Below, piece by piece: positions 9,368 through 20,084 of a stretch of DNA of 64,000 bases. How positions within the stretch are numbered: position 1 is the first letter of the stretch; each line of letters starts with the position of its first letter. Source of the stretch: Pseudonocardia humida (GTDB taxonomy: Bacteria > Actinomycetota > Actinomycetes > Mycobacteriales > Pseudonocardiaceae). The translations under genes were made by a program, and so were the position numbers. Below the pieces are notes generated by a model. The model saw only the letters and a list, made by a program, of their open reading frames with translations, ran no database searches and was not told where the DNA came from. The DNA lies in contig NZ_JAGSOV010000019.1 of the NCBI RefSeq assembly GCF_023898865.1, positions 1-64,000 of the forward strand. Reading direction: 5' to 3'.

Positions 9368-10255
9368 TCAGCCGACGGTGATGGTCTTGTCGTCGGTGAG
9401 TGGCGGGCGCCCTTCACCGTCCGACGGGTCGTCCTCGCTGACGCGGACCACGTACTCCCCCGGCCCGAGCTGCACCGTGAACCGGAAGGGCGAGAACTTC
9501 TGGCCCTCGCTCGTCGTCGTGTAGCCCGACTGCACGACCCGCCCGTCGCGCAGGACCTCCCACAGCACGGTGGCCTCGAACACCGCCGCCTCCCCGGCCA
9601 CCGTCACCTCCGGCCCGACCGTGGACCCGTCGGCGGGCTCGTCGATCTGGACCAGCGAGCGCAGCCCCAGGGTGTCGCCCCGGCGGACGGGGTCGGCGGT
9701 GGGGACGCCCCACAGGTCGTCGACGGGCTCGCCGTCGACCAGGATGCGGACCGGGTCGACGGACTGCAGCGCCGCCTGCACCGTGAAGACCAGCTGCTGG
9801 ACCACCAGCGGGGCGGGGGCGGCATCGACCGGGGCCGGGCCGACGCCGGTGAGGTCGACGGTGATCACCCCGCCGCCGGTGGTGACCGGGCCGCGCAGGG
9901 CGGCGGTGGGGGGCCAGTGCGTGCGGTAGTCGGCGTCGAGGCCGGCCGGCTCGCCGAGCATCTCACCGACCGCGTCCGTCGCCGGGTCGACCGTGCTGAC
10001 CTGGTGGAACTCCCGGTACAGCCGGGGGCCGGCCGCGGTGTCGGCGATGTAGTAGACCGGCAGGGCTCGGGCGGCGCTTGGCTCGCCGGTGGGCAGCGCG
10101 GAGGCCGGCCTCGGGCCGGCGGAGATGGTCGGGACGGGCACCGGGTCGGTCGGGGCGGCGGTGCAGCCGGCCAGCACCGCGCCGACCAGTCCGGCCATCC
10201 CGACGGCCGCGGCCGCCGGTCGCGCGTGCGTGCGGTGCCCCCGTCCCACCCCCAT
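9368..10255 (-). CDS. GerMN/Gmad2-domain lipoprotein
   Basis: 295 residues. A lipoprotein signal ends in LAGC near residue 31. A GerMN-like sporulation/germination domain follows (YYIADTAAGPRLYREF, VDLTG, VVQQLVFTVQAAL, VRILVDGE). The C-terminus is an Ig-like Gmad2 domain (IDEPADGSTVGPEVTVAGEA, ENFTV-like strands, YVVRVSEDDPS). In actinobacteria such proteins are cell-envelope lipoproteins of unclear role. The start is the ATG at 10255; upstream residues in the open frame are not signal-like. Confidence 0.85.
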   Translation of the reverse strand: MGVGRGHRTHARPAAAAVGMAGLVGAVLAGCTAAPTDPVPVPTISAGPRPASALPTGEPSAARALPVYYIADTAAGPRLYREFHQVSTVDPATDAVGEMLGEPAGLDADYRTHWPPTAALRGPVTTGGGVITVDLTGVGPAPVDAAPAPLVVQQLVFTVQAALQSVDPVRILVDGEPVDDLWGVPTADPVRRGDTLGLRSLVQIDEPADGSTVGPEVTVAGEAAVFEATVLWEVLRDGRVVQSGYTTTSEGQKFSPFRFTVQLGPGEYVVRVSEDDPSDGEGRPPLTDDKTITVG

Positions 10256-10368
10256 CGCTACAGGCTGCCCGACCCGGCGCCGCCGCGTGGCGCACGTCAC
10301 CCGAGCGGGCGACGTGCGGCGCGGCGCACCAGCAGCAGTGCCGGCGTCCGCGTGACAGGCTGCCGACC

Positions 10369-10911
10369 ATGCCGTTGTTCGCTTTCGAGGGGATCGCCCC
10401 GACCGTCCACCCCGATGCTTTCGTGGCGCCGACCGCCACGCTGGTCGGCGACGTGCGCGTGGAGGCCAACGCCTCGATCTGGTACAACGCCGTGCTCCGC
10501 GCCGACTTCGGGCCGATCGTCATCCGGGAGGGCGCGAACGTGCAGGACGGCTGCGTGCTGCACGGCGGCACCGAACCGGTCACCGAGGTGGGCGTGGGCG
10601 CGACGATCGGGCACCTCTGCGTCGTGCACGGCGCGGTCATCGGCACCGAGGCGCTGGTCGGCAACGGCGCCACCGTGCAGGACGGCGCGCGGATCGGCGC
10701 CCGCTGCCTGATCGGGGCGGGAGCCACGATCCCGCCGAACACCGTTGTGCCCGACGGGCAGCTCGTGCTGGACACGGTGGCCCGGGTGAAGGGCCCGCTG
10801 AGCGCGTCGGCGAAGGGCTGGGTGGACTCCAACCCCGACATCTACCGGGAGCTAGCCCGCAGGCACCGCGAGTCGGTCGTCCCGGTCGTGCCCTCCGACA
10901 CCAGGGCGTAG
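10369..10911 (+). CDS. Gamma-carbonic anhydrase-like hexapeptide-repeat protein
   Basis: 180 residues forming a left-handed beta-helix, shown by hexapeptide repeats such as VGDVRV, IREGAN, VGVGAT and VGNGAT. Candidate metal-ligand histidines are in VLHGG and HLCVVHG, as in gamma-class carbonic anhydrases and the PaaY/CaiE group. It is cytoplasmic and would trimerise. Activity cannot be inferred with certainty because many family members are acyltransferase-like or non-catalytic. The ATG at 10369 is the first sensible start. The MarR gene follows after its own promoter. Confidence 0.88.
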   Translation: MPLFAFEGIAPTVHPDAFVAPTATLVGDVRVEANASIWYNAVLRADFGPIVIREGANVQDGCVLHGGTEPVTEVGVGATIGHLCVVHGAVIGTEALVGNGATVQDGARIGARCLIGAGATIPPNTVVPDGQLVLDTVARVKGPLSASAKGWVDSNPDIYRELARRHRESVVPVVPSDTRA

Positions 10912-10950
10912 CGGCCACCGCCCCGGGGCGGATGTGACGTGGGTCCACTC

Positions 10951-10981
10951 GGTTGCATGGTGCAACCATTGGTCTTATCGT
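10951..10981 (+). promoter_or_regulatory. MarR promoter with overlapping operator palindrome
   Basis: GGTTGCA-TGG-TGCAACC (10951-10967) is a perfect inverted repeat. It covers a -35 element TTGCAT (10953-10958). A 17-nt spacer leads to the -10 TATCGT (10976-10981), six bases before the ATG at 10988. The layout predicts a leaderless transcript and autorepression by the MarR protein. Confidence 0.65.
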
Positions 10982-10987
10982 TGTCCT

Positions 10988-11530
10988 ATGCGAACTAACG
11001 GCGGGCCGGACGGGTACGCCCCCGACCGCGCGGCCGACGAGCTCGCCGACGCCGTCCAGGCGCTCCTGCGCAGCTGGCGCGCACTCACGCAGCGGGCCGC
11101 CGAGATCGGGGCGCCCTCCACGATGGCCGTCCTCGAACTCGTCCGCCTGCTCGGCGAGGACGAGCGGCGGCTCAGCGAGATCGCCGCCCTGCGCGGCGTC
11201 GACCAGTCCGTGGTCAGCCGCCAGATCAGCGAGCTGCAGGCCAAGGGCCTGGTGTGCCGGCGACCCGACCCGGCCGACCGGCGGGCCAGCCTCGTGCGGC
11301 TCACCCCCTCCGGGCAGGACCTGCTCGCCGAGGTGGCCGAGCTGCGCCGCGACTGGCTCCACGGCGCGCTGGCCCGCCTGCCCGAGACCGACGTCCTGGC
11401 CGCGGCCCGGCTCGTCACCGCCGTCGCCGAGGAGATCGCCCACCGCGCCGCGGAGCCCGCCGGCTCCCCCGCCCCGCCGGCCCGACCCGGCCGCCCCGCC
11501 CTGACCAGCACGAGAGGCACGACCGCATGA
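10988..11530 (+). CDS. MarR-family transcriptional regulator
   Basis: 180 residues. A winged helix-turn-helix occupies about 45-115 (MAVLELVRLLGEDERRLSEIAA, VDQSVVSRQISELQAKGLVCRRPDPADRRA), with flanking helices for dimerisation. The ATG at 10988 is preferred over the upstream GTG at 10934 because a -10 box ends six bases before it. It overlaps the MFS transporter start by 4 nt (ATGA), so it probably senses and controls the exported compound, binding the palindrome over its own promoter. Confidence 0.92.
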   Translation: MRTNGGPDGYAPDRAADELADAVQALLRSWRALTQRAAEIGAPSTMAVLELVRLLGEDERRLSEIAALRGVDQSVVSRQISELQAKGLVCRRPDPADRRASLVRLTPSGQDLLAEVAELRRDWLHGALARLPETDVLAAARLVTAVAEEIAHRAAEPAGSPAPPARPGRPALTSTRGTTA

Positions 11531-13074
11531 CCACCCCGTCCACCGCCCCGGCTCAGGCGGCCCCCGCCCTGAGCCACCGGCAGATCGTCACCACGCTCAG
11601 CGGTCTGCTGACGGGGATGTTCGTCGCGATCCTGTCCAACACGATCGTCTCCAACGCGCTGCCGGCGATCGTCAGCGACCTGGGGGGCTCGCAGACCGGC
11701 TACACCTGGATCGTCACCGCCACGCTGCTGGCCACCACCGCGTCCACCCCGATCTGGGGCAAGCTCGCCGACCTCTTCCCGAAGAAGCCGCTGGTCCAGG
11801 CGGCCACCGTGATCTTCATCGTGGCCTCGATCGGGGCCGGTTTCGCCGGGTCGATGGGCGAGATGATCGGCTGGCGGTTCCTGCAGGGCGTCGGCGCCGG
11901 CGGGCTGCAGGCGCTGGCCCAGGTCGTCATCGCGGCGATCATCCCGCCGCGCGAGCGCGGCCGGTACTCCGGCTACATGGGCTCCGTGCTGGCCGCGGCC
12001 ACGGTCTCCGGCCCGCTGATCGGCGGCCTGCTCGTCGACACCCCCGGCCTCGGCTGGCAGGCGACGTTCTTCGTCGGCGTGCCCGTCGCGCTGATCTCGC
12101 TGGTCGTCGTGCAGAAGACCCTGCGCCTGCCCACCGTGCGCCGCGAGGTCAAGCTCGACTACTGGGGCGCCGCGCTGATCGTCGGCGGCGTGTCCACCCT
12201 GCTGGTCTGGGTCTCGCTGGCCGGCGAGCAGTTCCCGTGGAGCTCCCCGACGTCCTTGGCGCTCGTCGCGATGGGCGTGGCCGCACTGGTCGCCGCCGTC
12301 ATCGTCGAGACCAAGGTGCCCGAGCCGGTCGTGCCGATGTGGCTGTTCCGCGAGCGGACGGTCGTGCTGTCCGTGCTGGCCAGCATGATCGCCGGTGTGG
12401 TGATGTTCGGTGGCTCGGTGTTCCTCGGCCAGTACTTCCAGATCGGGCGGGCCTACTCGCCGATGGCCGCCGGCCTGCTCACCCTGCCCCTGATCGGCGG
12501 CCTGGTGGTCTCCTCGACCGTCTCCGGCCAGCTGATCAGCCGGTTCGGGCGCTGGAAGCCCTACCTGCTGGCGGGCGCCGCGCTGATCACCACCGGGCTG
12601 ACGCTGCTGGCCACGATCGACCACGCCACCCCGGTATGGGAGGTCTCGATCTTCCTGGTGCTGCTGGGCACCGGCATGGGCATGACCATGCAGAACCTGG
12701 TGCTCGCCGTGCAGAACACCGTCGACGTGTCGAACGTCGGCGCCGCCAGCTCGCTCGTCGCGTTCCTGCGGTCGATGGGTGGCACGGTCGGCGTCACCCT
12801 GCTCGGGGTGGTGCTCGACGACCGGGTCTCCCAGCTGCTGGGCGGCTCCACCGGCGCGCTGCAGGCGCTGGGCACGGCCCCGCCCGCGCAGGCCGGGCTG
12901 ATCCGCGCGGCCTACGGCGACGGCATCTCCTTCGTCTTCCTGATCTGCGCGGCGGCCTCGCTGGTCACCCTGGTGTCGGTGATCCTGATCCGGGAGGTCC
13001 CGCTGCGGACCACCATCGAGAAGGCGCCCGCCCCGGCGGAGTCCCCCGACCTGGCCCCCGCCCGCACCCGCTGA
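11527..13074 (+). CDS. DHA2-family MFS drug/proton antiporter
   Basis: 515 residues with about 14 hydrophobic helices, typical of the drug:H+ antiporter-2 family (EmrB/QacA type). Motif A-like GKLADLFPKKP and motif C-like GPLIGGLLVDTPGLGWQ are seen. It lies in the inner membrane and would expel toxic compounds. It is translationally coupled to the upstream MarR regulator by ATGA. The gene ends at a convergent terminator. Substrate is unknown. Confidence 0.93.
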   Translation: MTTPSTAPAQAAPALSHRQIVTTLSGLLTGMFVAILSNTIVSNALPAIVSDLGGSQTGYTWIVTATLLATTASTPIWGKLADLFPKKPLVQAATVIFIVASIGAGFAGSMGEMIGWRFLQGVGAGGLQALAQVVIAAIIPPRERGRYSGYMGSVLAAATVSGPLIGGLLVDTPGLGWQATFFVGVPVALISLVVVQKTLRLPTVRREVKLDYWGAALIVGGVSTLLVWVSLAGEQFPWSSPTSLALVAMGVAALVAAVIVETKVPEPVVPMWLFRERTVVLSVLASMIAGVVMFGGSVFLGQYFQIGRAYSPMAAGLLTLPLIGGLVVSSTVSGQLISRFGRWKPYLLAGAALITTGLTLLATIDHATPVWEVSIFLVLLGTGMGMTMQNLVLAVQNTVDVSNVGAASSLVAFLRSMGGTVGVTLLGVVLDDRVSQLLGGSTGALQALGTAPPAQAGLIRAAYGDGISFVFLICAAASLVTLVSVILIREVPLRTTIEKAPAPAESPDLAPARTR

Positions 13075-13088
13075 GGTCCCACCCGGTC

Positions 13089-13138
13089 CAGGAAAAGCCA
13101 CGATGCTGCCCGCACAGGGCGGCATCGTGGCTTTCCTG
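13089..13138. terminator. Convergent hairpin, repeat family A variant
   Basis: CAGGAAAAGCCACGATGC pairs with GGCATCGTGGCTTTCCTG with a small bulge, around a short loop. It lies between the convergent MFS and thiG genes. It shares the CAGGAAA-GCCAC core with the palindrome at 6.4 kb. Confidence 0.75.
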
Positions 13139-13152
13139 AACTACGGCCGGGG

Positions 13153-15277
<2,125 letters not shown>

Positions 15278-15284
15278 CACTGCG

Positions 15285-15372
15285 CTCCCTGCGCCGGCAT
15301 GACCCGGATCAGGTTCGACGGTCGGGATCGTCGCGATCCCCTCTCAGCCCGGATCCCGGGCTCCCGTGCGTC
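15285..15372 (-). promoter_or_regulatory. TPP riboswitch (THI element)
   Basis: The minus strand shows the diagnostic segments CTGAGAGGGGATC, a short variable stem, then CGAACCTGATCCGGGTCATGCC, flanked by complementary ends. It is directly upstream of thiO. Its 3' end includes the GGGAG ribosome site used by thiO, so ligand binding probably blocks translation, as in other actinobacteria. Confidence 0.95.
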
Positions 15373-15386
15373 ACCTGCGACCCACC

Positions 15387-16085
15387 CTACGCCGGGAACG
15401 CGCCCGCGGCGTCGTGGCGGCGGACCAGTCGTCCGCGCAACCGAGCCGCCGCGGCGGCGGGGTCGTCCGCCTCGGTGATCGCGCGCACCACCACGATCCG
15501 CGTCGCCCCGGCGGCCAGCACGTCGTCCAGGCGCTGCTCGTCGATGCCGCCGATCGCGAACCACGGCCGCCGCGGCGCCCGCCCGGCCACCTCCCGGACC
15601 AGGTCCAGGCCCGGCGCCGGGCGGCCCGGCTTGGTCGGGGTCGGCCAGCACGGGCCGACGCAGAAGTAGTCGACGCCCGGCTCGGTCGCCGCCGTGGCGG
15701 TCTCGGTGGGGCTGTGCGACGACCGCCCGAGCACGACCTCCTCGCCGACGACGCGGCGCGCCCACCCGACGGGCAGGTCGTCCTGCCCCAGGTGCAGGAC
15801 GTCGGCGCCGGCGGCCAGGGCGACGTCGGCGCGGTCGTTGACGGCCAGGAGGGCGCCGTGCCGGGCGCAGGCCTCCGCCAGCACCTCCAGCGCGGCGAGC
15901 TCCTCGCGGGCCTCCAGCGGGCCGTCGGGGCCCTTCTCGCGCAGCTGGAGCACGTCCACACCGCCGCTCAGCGCGGCGTCGGCGAACTCGGCCAGGTCGC
16001 CGAGGGAACGGCGGGCGTCGGTGCAGAGGTAGAGGCGGGCGTCGGCGAGGAGGGAGCGCCGGGCGGCGCCGTCGAGGTCGGGCAC
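15387..16085 (-). CDS. thiE: Thiamin-phosphate synthase ThiE
   Basis: About 232 residues. It couples the pyrimidine and thiazole moieties to thiamin phosphate. TIM-barrel motifs are complete: [66 protein letters not shown] and WFAIGGI. I place the start at GTG 16085 because TAGCGT ends eight bases upstream (leaderless); GTG 16091 and TTG 16115 are alternatives. The gene lies upstream of the riboswitch in the same orientation, so it is not itself behind the THI element. Confidence 0.93.
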   Translation of the reverse strand: MPDLDGAARRSLLADARLYLCTDARRSLGDLAEFADAALSGGVDVLQLREKGPDGPLEAREELAALEVLAEACARHGALLAVNDRADVALAAGADVLHLGQDDLPVGWARRVVGEEVVLGRSSHSPTETATAATEPGVDYFCVGPCWPTPTKPGRPAPGLDLVREVAGRAPRRPWFAIGGIDEQRLDDVLAAGATRIVVVRAITEADDPAAAAARLRGRLVRRHDAAGAFPA

Positions 16086-16093
16086 GTGCACCG

Positions 16094-16099
16094 ACGCTA
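16094..16099 (-). promoter_or_regulatory. -10 box TAGCGT for thiE
   Basis: TAGCGT on the minus strand lies 8 nt before GTG 16085 and decides that start. No ribosome-binding site is seen, consistent with leaderless initiation. Confidence 0.4.
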
Positions 16100-16139
16100 G
16101 CGGGTCGCCCGGCAAGTCTCACCCGTCGGCGCAGGGCCT

Positions 16140-16181
16140 GCGTGTTCTTCGCAGGCGCCGCAGCACCTGCGAAGAACACGC
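16140..16181. terminator. Perfect 16-bp hairpin
   Basis: GCGTGTTCTTCGCAGG (16140-16155) and CCTGCGAAGAACACGC (16166-16181) flank a 10-nt loop. It follows the membrane-protein gene and precedes the thiE promoter. Confidence 0.75.
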
Positions 16182-16209
16182 CGCCTCTGCGACGACGGCC
16201 CGAGGGGCG

Positions 16210-17385
16210 TCAGCGGCGCGAGGTGGGCGGGGCGACGGTGGTCTCTTCGACGTCGTCGCCGAAGCGGTCGCCCAGCGAGGAGCCGAAGCGGTTGCCGATG
16301 CCCGGAGCCGCGCCACCGGAGCCGGCGCCCGAGTCGGTGTCCGCGCCGCTCTCGGGGGTCGCCGGGGTCTCGCCGGGGGTGTCCCGCTCCGTCGGCCGGA
16401 TGTCGACCGAGCCGCCGGGGTCGTCCTCGGGGGCCTGCTCGTCGTCCTGCCGGGTGTCCGAGTCGCCCTCCGCGCCGCCGGGGGCGTCCGGGTCGGGGGT
16501 GGCGGTGGTCGAGCTCTCCGGGTCGGCGGTGGGCTCCGGGGTCGCGGTGGCGTCGGTCTCGGTCGGGGCGGGCTCCTCCTCGTCCTCGACGGGCGCGGCC
16601 GGACGCGGGTCGGCGGCCCGGCTGATCGAGGTGCCCGACTCGTTGCCGGTGATGGTGGAGCCCTTGACCAGCTCGATGCCGGTGATGACCGCCATCGCCA
16701 GCGCGAACACCAGCGCCGTCAGGCCGGCCCAGAGCAGCCAGCGCCGCCGCGGGGGCTGCGGGCCCAGGTCGGGCTGGACGGAGCCGTCGGCGTCGACCGG
16801 GGGCAGCCGGACGGTCATCTCCGAGTCGGACTCGCCGGACTGGCCGGACTGGCCGGCGGCGTCGCCCGGGTTGCGCCGCACCCGGACCACGGCGACCAGC
16901 GTGTCGCGGGTGCGGTCCAGCGAGCGCTGGTAGAGGGTCGTGGCCACCGTGCTGGCCACGGACCCGAAGGCGGCGCCCAGGACCGTGCCCTCGGCCCCGA
17001 AGAACGAGCCGAGCACCGCCGACGTCGCCGCGGCGCCCGCGCCGGCGAGCACCTTGTTCAGCGACAGGTCCGCCTTGGGCGGCTCCTGGGCGGTGGCCAC
17101 GCGGACCGTCTCGCCCTCGGTGCTGCCGTTCGGCCGCCCCGGGCCGGGTGGGCGGGGCGGCGGGAACGGACCGCCGGGGTTGTACCCGCCGGGCGACCGG
17201 GGCGCGGGCGGGCCCGCGGGGCGGGGCGCGGGCGGGACCCCGGGGTGGCCGACCCTGGGGTCAGGACGGGGCTCCGGGACCGGCGGGGTCCGGGGCCCGT
17301 CACCGGGGACGGGACGAGGTGCAGCGGGGTGGTGGGGCATGGCTCCGAATCGCGGTCGTCGAGCTTGGCGGTCGTCGACCGTCAC
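16210..17385 (-). CDS. Proline-rich single-span membrane protein, unknown function
   Basis: 391 residues (376 if the ATG at 17340 is used). Residues about 20-95 are Pro/Gly-rich and disordered. A Gly/Ala-rich hydrophobic stretch at about 110-140 (VLAGAGAAATSAVLGSFFGAEGT) may be amphipathic or membrane-inserted. A clear membrane helix follows at about 225-247 (WLLWAGLTALVFALAMAVITG). The tail is acidic and Thr/Ser/Pro-rich (extracytoplasmic). GTG 17385 lacks a ribosome site and ATG 17340 has a tightly spaced GGAG, so the start is uncertain. No named function is recognised. Confidence 0.75.
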   Translation of the reverse strand: MTVDDRQARRPRFGAMPHHPAAPRPVPGDGPRTPPVPEPRPDPRVGHPGVPPAPRPAGPPAPRSPGGYNPGGPFPPPRPPGPGRPNGSTEGETVRVATAQEPPKADLSLNKVLAGAGAAATSAVLGSFFGAEGTVLGAAFGSVASTVATTLYQRSLDRTRDTLVAVVRVRRNPGDAAGQSGQSGESDSEMTVRLPPVDADGSVQPDLGPQPPRRRWLLWAGLTALVFALAMAVITGIELVKGSTITGNESGTSISRAADPRPAAPVEDEEEPAPTETDATATPEPTADPESSTTATPDPDAPGGAEGDSDTRQDDEQAPEDDPGGSVDIRPTERDTPGETPATPESGADTDSGAGSGGAAPGIGNRFGSSLGDRFGDDVEETTVAPPTSRR

Positions 17386-17496
17386 GCCCGGCTACCGGCG
17401 GGTTCGCCGGTGTCGGCGTGGCGGTCCCACGGCGTACCCGTTTCCAACCGACGAGACGACTGAATCGCTCCAGTCGATCACTATTCGTGAGACCGT

Positions 17497-18180
17497 TCAC
17501 GCCGTCGGGCGGGCTGCCTCGCCTTGAGCCTCCGGATGGCGCAGACCACCATGGCCTGGAGGTAGCGCCGAACGGAGTACTGGCCACGATAGCGCCACGC
17601 ACAGGGCCACCAGCGGCCAGGTGAGCACGGTCCGCGCGACGCCCAGCGCGACCACGGCGTCCGCCCAGTACAGCGGCAGGAATACGGCCAGCCGCACGAG
17701 GTACTGCCCGACCCACACCCAGCTGGCCCGCTGGTAGCCGCGCAGCAGGTGGGGGTCGCGCCGCCAGCGGGTGCGCTGGCCGAGCGCGGTGCCCACGACC
17801 AGCCCGAGCAGCGGCCAGCGGACCACGATCGACACCGCCCAGGCCAGCGCGCTCGCCGCGTTGGTGGCGATCTGCACGAGGAAGAAGTCGACCGCGCGGC
17901 CCGTGTAGCCGGCCACGAGCGCGGCGACCGCCACACCGAGCAACCCGAACAGCACCGCCCGGGGCCGCCGGCCGCCGACCATCCGGACCACCGCCACCAC
18001 TGCGGCCGACAGCACCGCCGCGCCGCCGCCCCAGGCCACCGGCGACGGCCAGCCCAGCGCGTCGCCCAGGGTGAAGACGAGCACGAACGCGACGACGGGG
18101 ACCGTCGCGTCCACCGCGCCACCGCGCCCGCCCAGGACGTCGGCCAGCGACGGCTCCGGGCGCTGCTCTCCACCGGACAT
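17497..18180 (-). CDS. DUF3159 integral membrane protein
   Basis: 227 residues with about six hydrophobic helices. Conserved DUF3159 features include the N-terminal SLADVLGGRGGAVDATVPV, FVLVFTLGDAL and the C-terminal half LLRGYQRASWVWVGQYLVR. The family is actinobacterial and of unknown function. The ATG at 18180 matches the family start. The open frame extends far upstream but with non-coding composition. Confidence 0.88.
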   Translation of the reverse strand: MSGGEQRPEPSLADVLGGRGGAVDATVPVVAFVLVFTLGDALGWPSPVAWGGGAAVLSAAVVAVVRMVGGRRPRAVLFGLLGVAVAALVAGYTGRAVDFFLVQIATNAASALAWAVSIVVRWPLLGLVVGTALGQRTRWRRDPHLLRGYQRASWVWVGQYLVRLAVFLPLYWADAVVALGVARTVLTWPLVALCVALSWPVLRSALPPGHGGLRHPEAQGEAARPTA

Positions 18181-18369
18181 GAGGCAAGGGTGCCCTATCC
18201 CGGGTCGCGGATCACAGGGCAGCCCAGGTGATCTCCGTCCGGCCCGGTCGGGGTTCGGCCCGTCGGGACCCCCGAGGTGGTGGCGCTTACCCGGGGTGCT
18301 GAGCGATCCTGAGGCGTACGGCACCCGTCGCCGTGGTGACGGGTCGGGGACGGGAAGGGGGGTGTCGAC

Positions 18370-19167
18370 GTGGGCGAGCGAACCGAACCGGTCGGCAGCT
18401 TCATCGCACTGGGGGACAGCTTCACCGAGGGACTGGACGACTGGCGGCCCGACGGCAGGCCGCGCGGCTGGGCGGACCGGGTCGCGGAGTACATGGGCGA
18501 GCGCGAGCCCGGTTTCCGCTACGCGAACCTCGCCGTGCGCGGCAAGCTGCTCGACGAGATCGTCGCCGAGCAACTGCCGGTGGCCGAGCGGCTGCGCCCC
18601 GACCTGGTCGCGTTCTGCGCGGGCGGCAACGACATCATCCGGCTCTCCTGCGACACCGACGACCTCGCCGCCCGGTTCGACGCCGCGCTGCAGCGGCTCA
18701 CCGCGACCGGCGCCCGGGTGTTCGTGTTCACCGGTTTCGACCTCGGCCGCATGCACCCGGTCATCCGCCGCCTGCGCGGCCGGGTCGCCTGCTACAACGA
18801 GCTCATGCGGGCCAGCGCCGACCGGCACGGCGCCACCGTCGTGGACCTGTGGGGGATGACCCCGCTGGCCGACCCGCGCACCTGGGGCCGCGACCGGCTG
18901 CACCTGACCGCCGAGGGGCACCGCCGGGTCGCCCTCCGCGTGCTGGAGACGCTGGGCGAGCCGGTCACCGACGACTGGCGCACCCCGCTGCCGGTCGCCG
19001 AGCCCGCCCCGTGGCGGCACCGCCAGGTCGAGGACCTGCGCTGGATGCGCGAGTTCGTGATGCCGTTCGTCCGGCGGCGGCTGCAGGGCCACCGGACCGG
19101 CGAGGGCTTCGCGGCCAAGCACTCCGACCTGCTGCCGCTGAGCCCGGGCGGGCACCCGGCCACCTGA
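18370..19167 (+). CDS. SGNH/GDSL-family hydrolase
   Basis: 265 residues; predicted cytoplasmic esterase or lipase. Block I is IALGDSFTEG (nucleophile Ser about residue 17), block II the conserved Gly in NLAVRGK, block III GGND, and block V DRLHLTAEGH, supplying the Asp-His pair. The GTG at 18370 follows GGAAGGGGGG. A C-terminal extension of about 60 residues (HRQVEDLRWMREFVMPFVRRR) is typical of actinobacterial members. Substrate is unknown. Confidence 0.92.
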   Translation: MGERTEPVGSFIALGDSFTEGLDDWRPDGRPRGWADRVAEYMGEREPGFRYANLAVRGKLLDEIVAEQLPVAERLRPDLVAFCAGGNDIIRLSCDTDDLAARFDAALQRLTATGARVFVFTGFDLGRMHPVIRRLRGRVACYNELMRASADRHGATVVDLWGMTPLADPRTWGRDRLHLTAEGHRRVALRVLETLGEPVTDDWRTPLPVAEPAPWRHRQVEDLRWMREFVMPFVRRRLQGHRTGEGFAAKHSDLLPLSPGGHPAT

Positions 19168-19210
19168 ACCGGCTTGCCGGCGCGCCACCCGGCCCAGCAG
19201 CCTTGTCCGC

Positions 19211-19993
19211 ATGAGCACTTCCCGACCGAGGTCGTACGTCGTCACGGGGGGCGGGCGGGGGGTCGGCCGGGCGATCGTGGAGCGCCTGCTGGCCGACGGC
19301 CACCGCGTGGTCGGCGTCGAGCTCGACCCATCGGCCGTCGGATGGCTGGACGGGCGGGAGGGCGCCGCGGCGGTCGTCGGGAGCGCCGCGGACGAGGAGG
19401 TCGCCGAGCGCGCCGCGGACCGGGCGGCCGAGTTGGGCCCGCTGGGCGGCTGGGTGAACAACGCCGCCGTCTTCCGCGACGCCGACCTGCACGTCGACGG
19501 GCCCGCCGTGGTCCTCGACCTCGTCACCGCGAACCTGGCCCCGGCGCTGGTGGGCACCGCGGTGGCGGTGCGCAGGCTCCTCGCCGGGGCCGCCGGCGGG
19601 GCGATCGTCAACGTGTCCTCGCACCAGGCGACGCGGGCCGTGCCCGGCGCCCTGCCCTACTCGGTGGCCAAGGCCGCGGTCGAGGGGCTGACCCGGGCCA
19701 CCGCGGTGGAGTACGGGCCGCGCGGGATCCGGGCCAACACCGTGGCGCTGGGCTCGATCGCCACCGCGCGCTACGACGACATGCTCGAGCGACTCGGGCC
19801 GGAGGCCGCCGCCGACGTCACCGACCAGATGCGCCGGCTGCACCCGGTGGGCAGGGTGGGCCGCCCGGCGGAGGTCGCGGCGGTGGTCGCGGTGCTGCTG
19901 TCGGAGGAGGCGTCGTTCGTGTCCGGGGCCACGGTCCCGGTCGACGGCGGCCGGGCCGCGCAGGGCCTGGACCCCGAGGCGCGGTCCGTCTGA
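19211..19993 (+). CDS. Short-chain dehydrogenase/reductase
   Basis: 260 residues. Cofactor motif TGGGRGVGRAI near 12-22, NNAA at about 80, catalytic Ser in NVSSHQA and YSVAK (Tyr-x-x-x-Lys) are all present, with a C-terminal SGATVPVDGG. It is a classical NAD(P)-dependent SDR, probably tetrameric and cytoplasmic. The substrate cannot be deduced. It lies 43 bp after the SGNH gene in the same direction and could be co-transcribed. Confidence 0.92.
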   Translation: MSTSRPRSYVVTGGGRGVGRAIVERLLADGHRVVGVELDPSAVGWLDGREGAAAVVGSAADEEVAERAADRAAELGPLGGWVNNAAVFRDADLHVDGPAVVLDLVTANLAPALVGTAVAVRRLLAGAAGGAIVNVSSHQATRAVPGALPYSVAKAAVEGLTRATAVEYGPRGIRANTVALGSIATARYDDMLERLGPEAAADVTDQMRRLHPVGRVGRPAEVAAVVAVLLSEEASFVSGATVPVDGGRAAQGLDPEARSV

Positions 19994-19994
19994 G

Positions 19995-20016
19995 CGAACG
20001 TCACCCGTTCGAGTAA
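19995..20016 (+). promoter_or_regulatory. Palindromic element upstream of excalibur-domain gene
   Basis: CGAACG-TCACC-CGTTCG is a perfect 6-bp inverted repeat, and the overlapping TCACCCG-TT-CGAGTAA is a looser palindrome. It is the only conspicuous element in the 91-bp gap before the next gene and is a candidate operator or promoter motif. Confidence 0.3.
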
Positions 20017-20084
20017 CACCGCCGTCGACCCAGCGATATCCGGGCGTCCGCTCCCCCGCTCCCCCGCGCCGCCGGAGTACCCGC

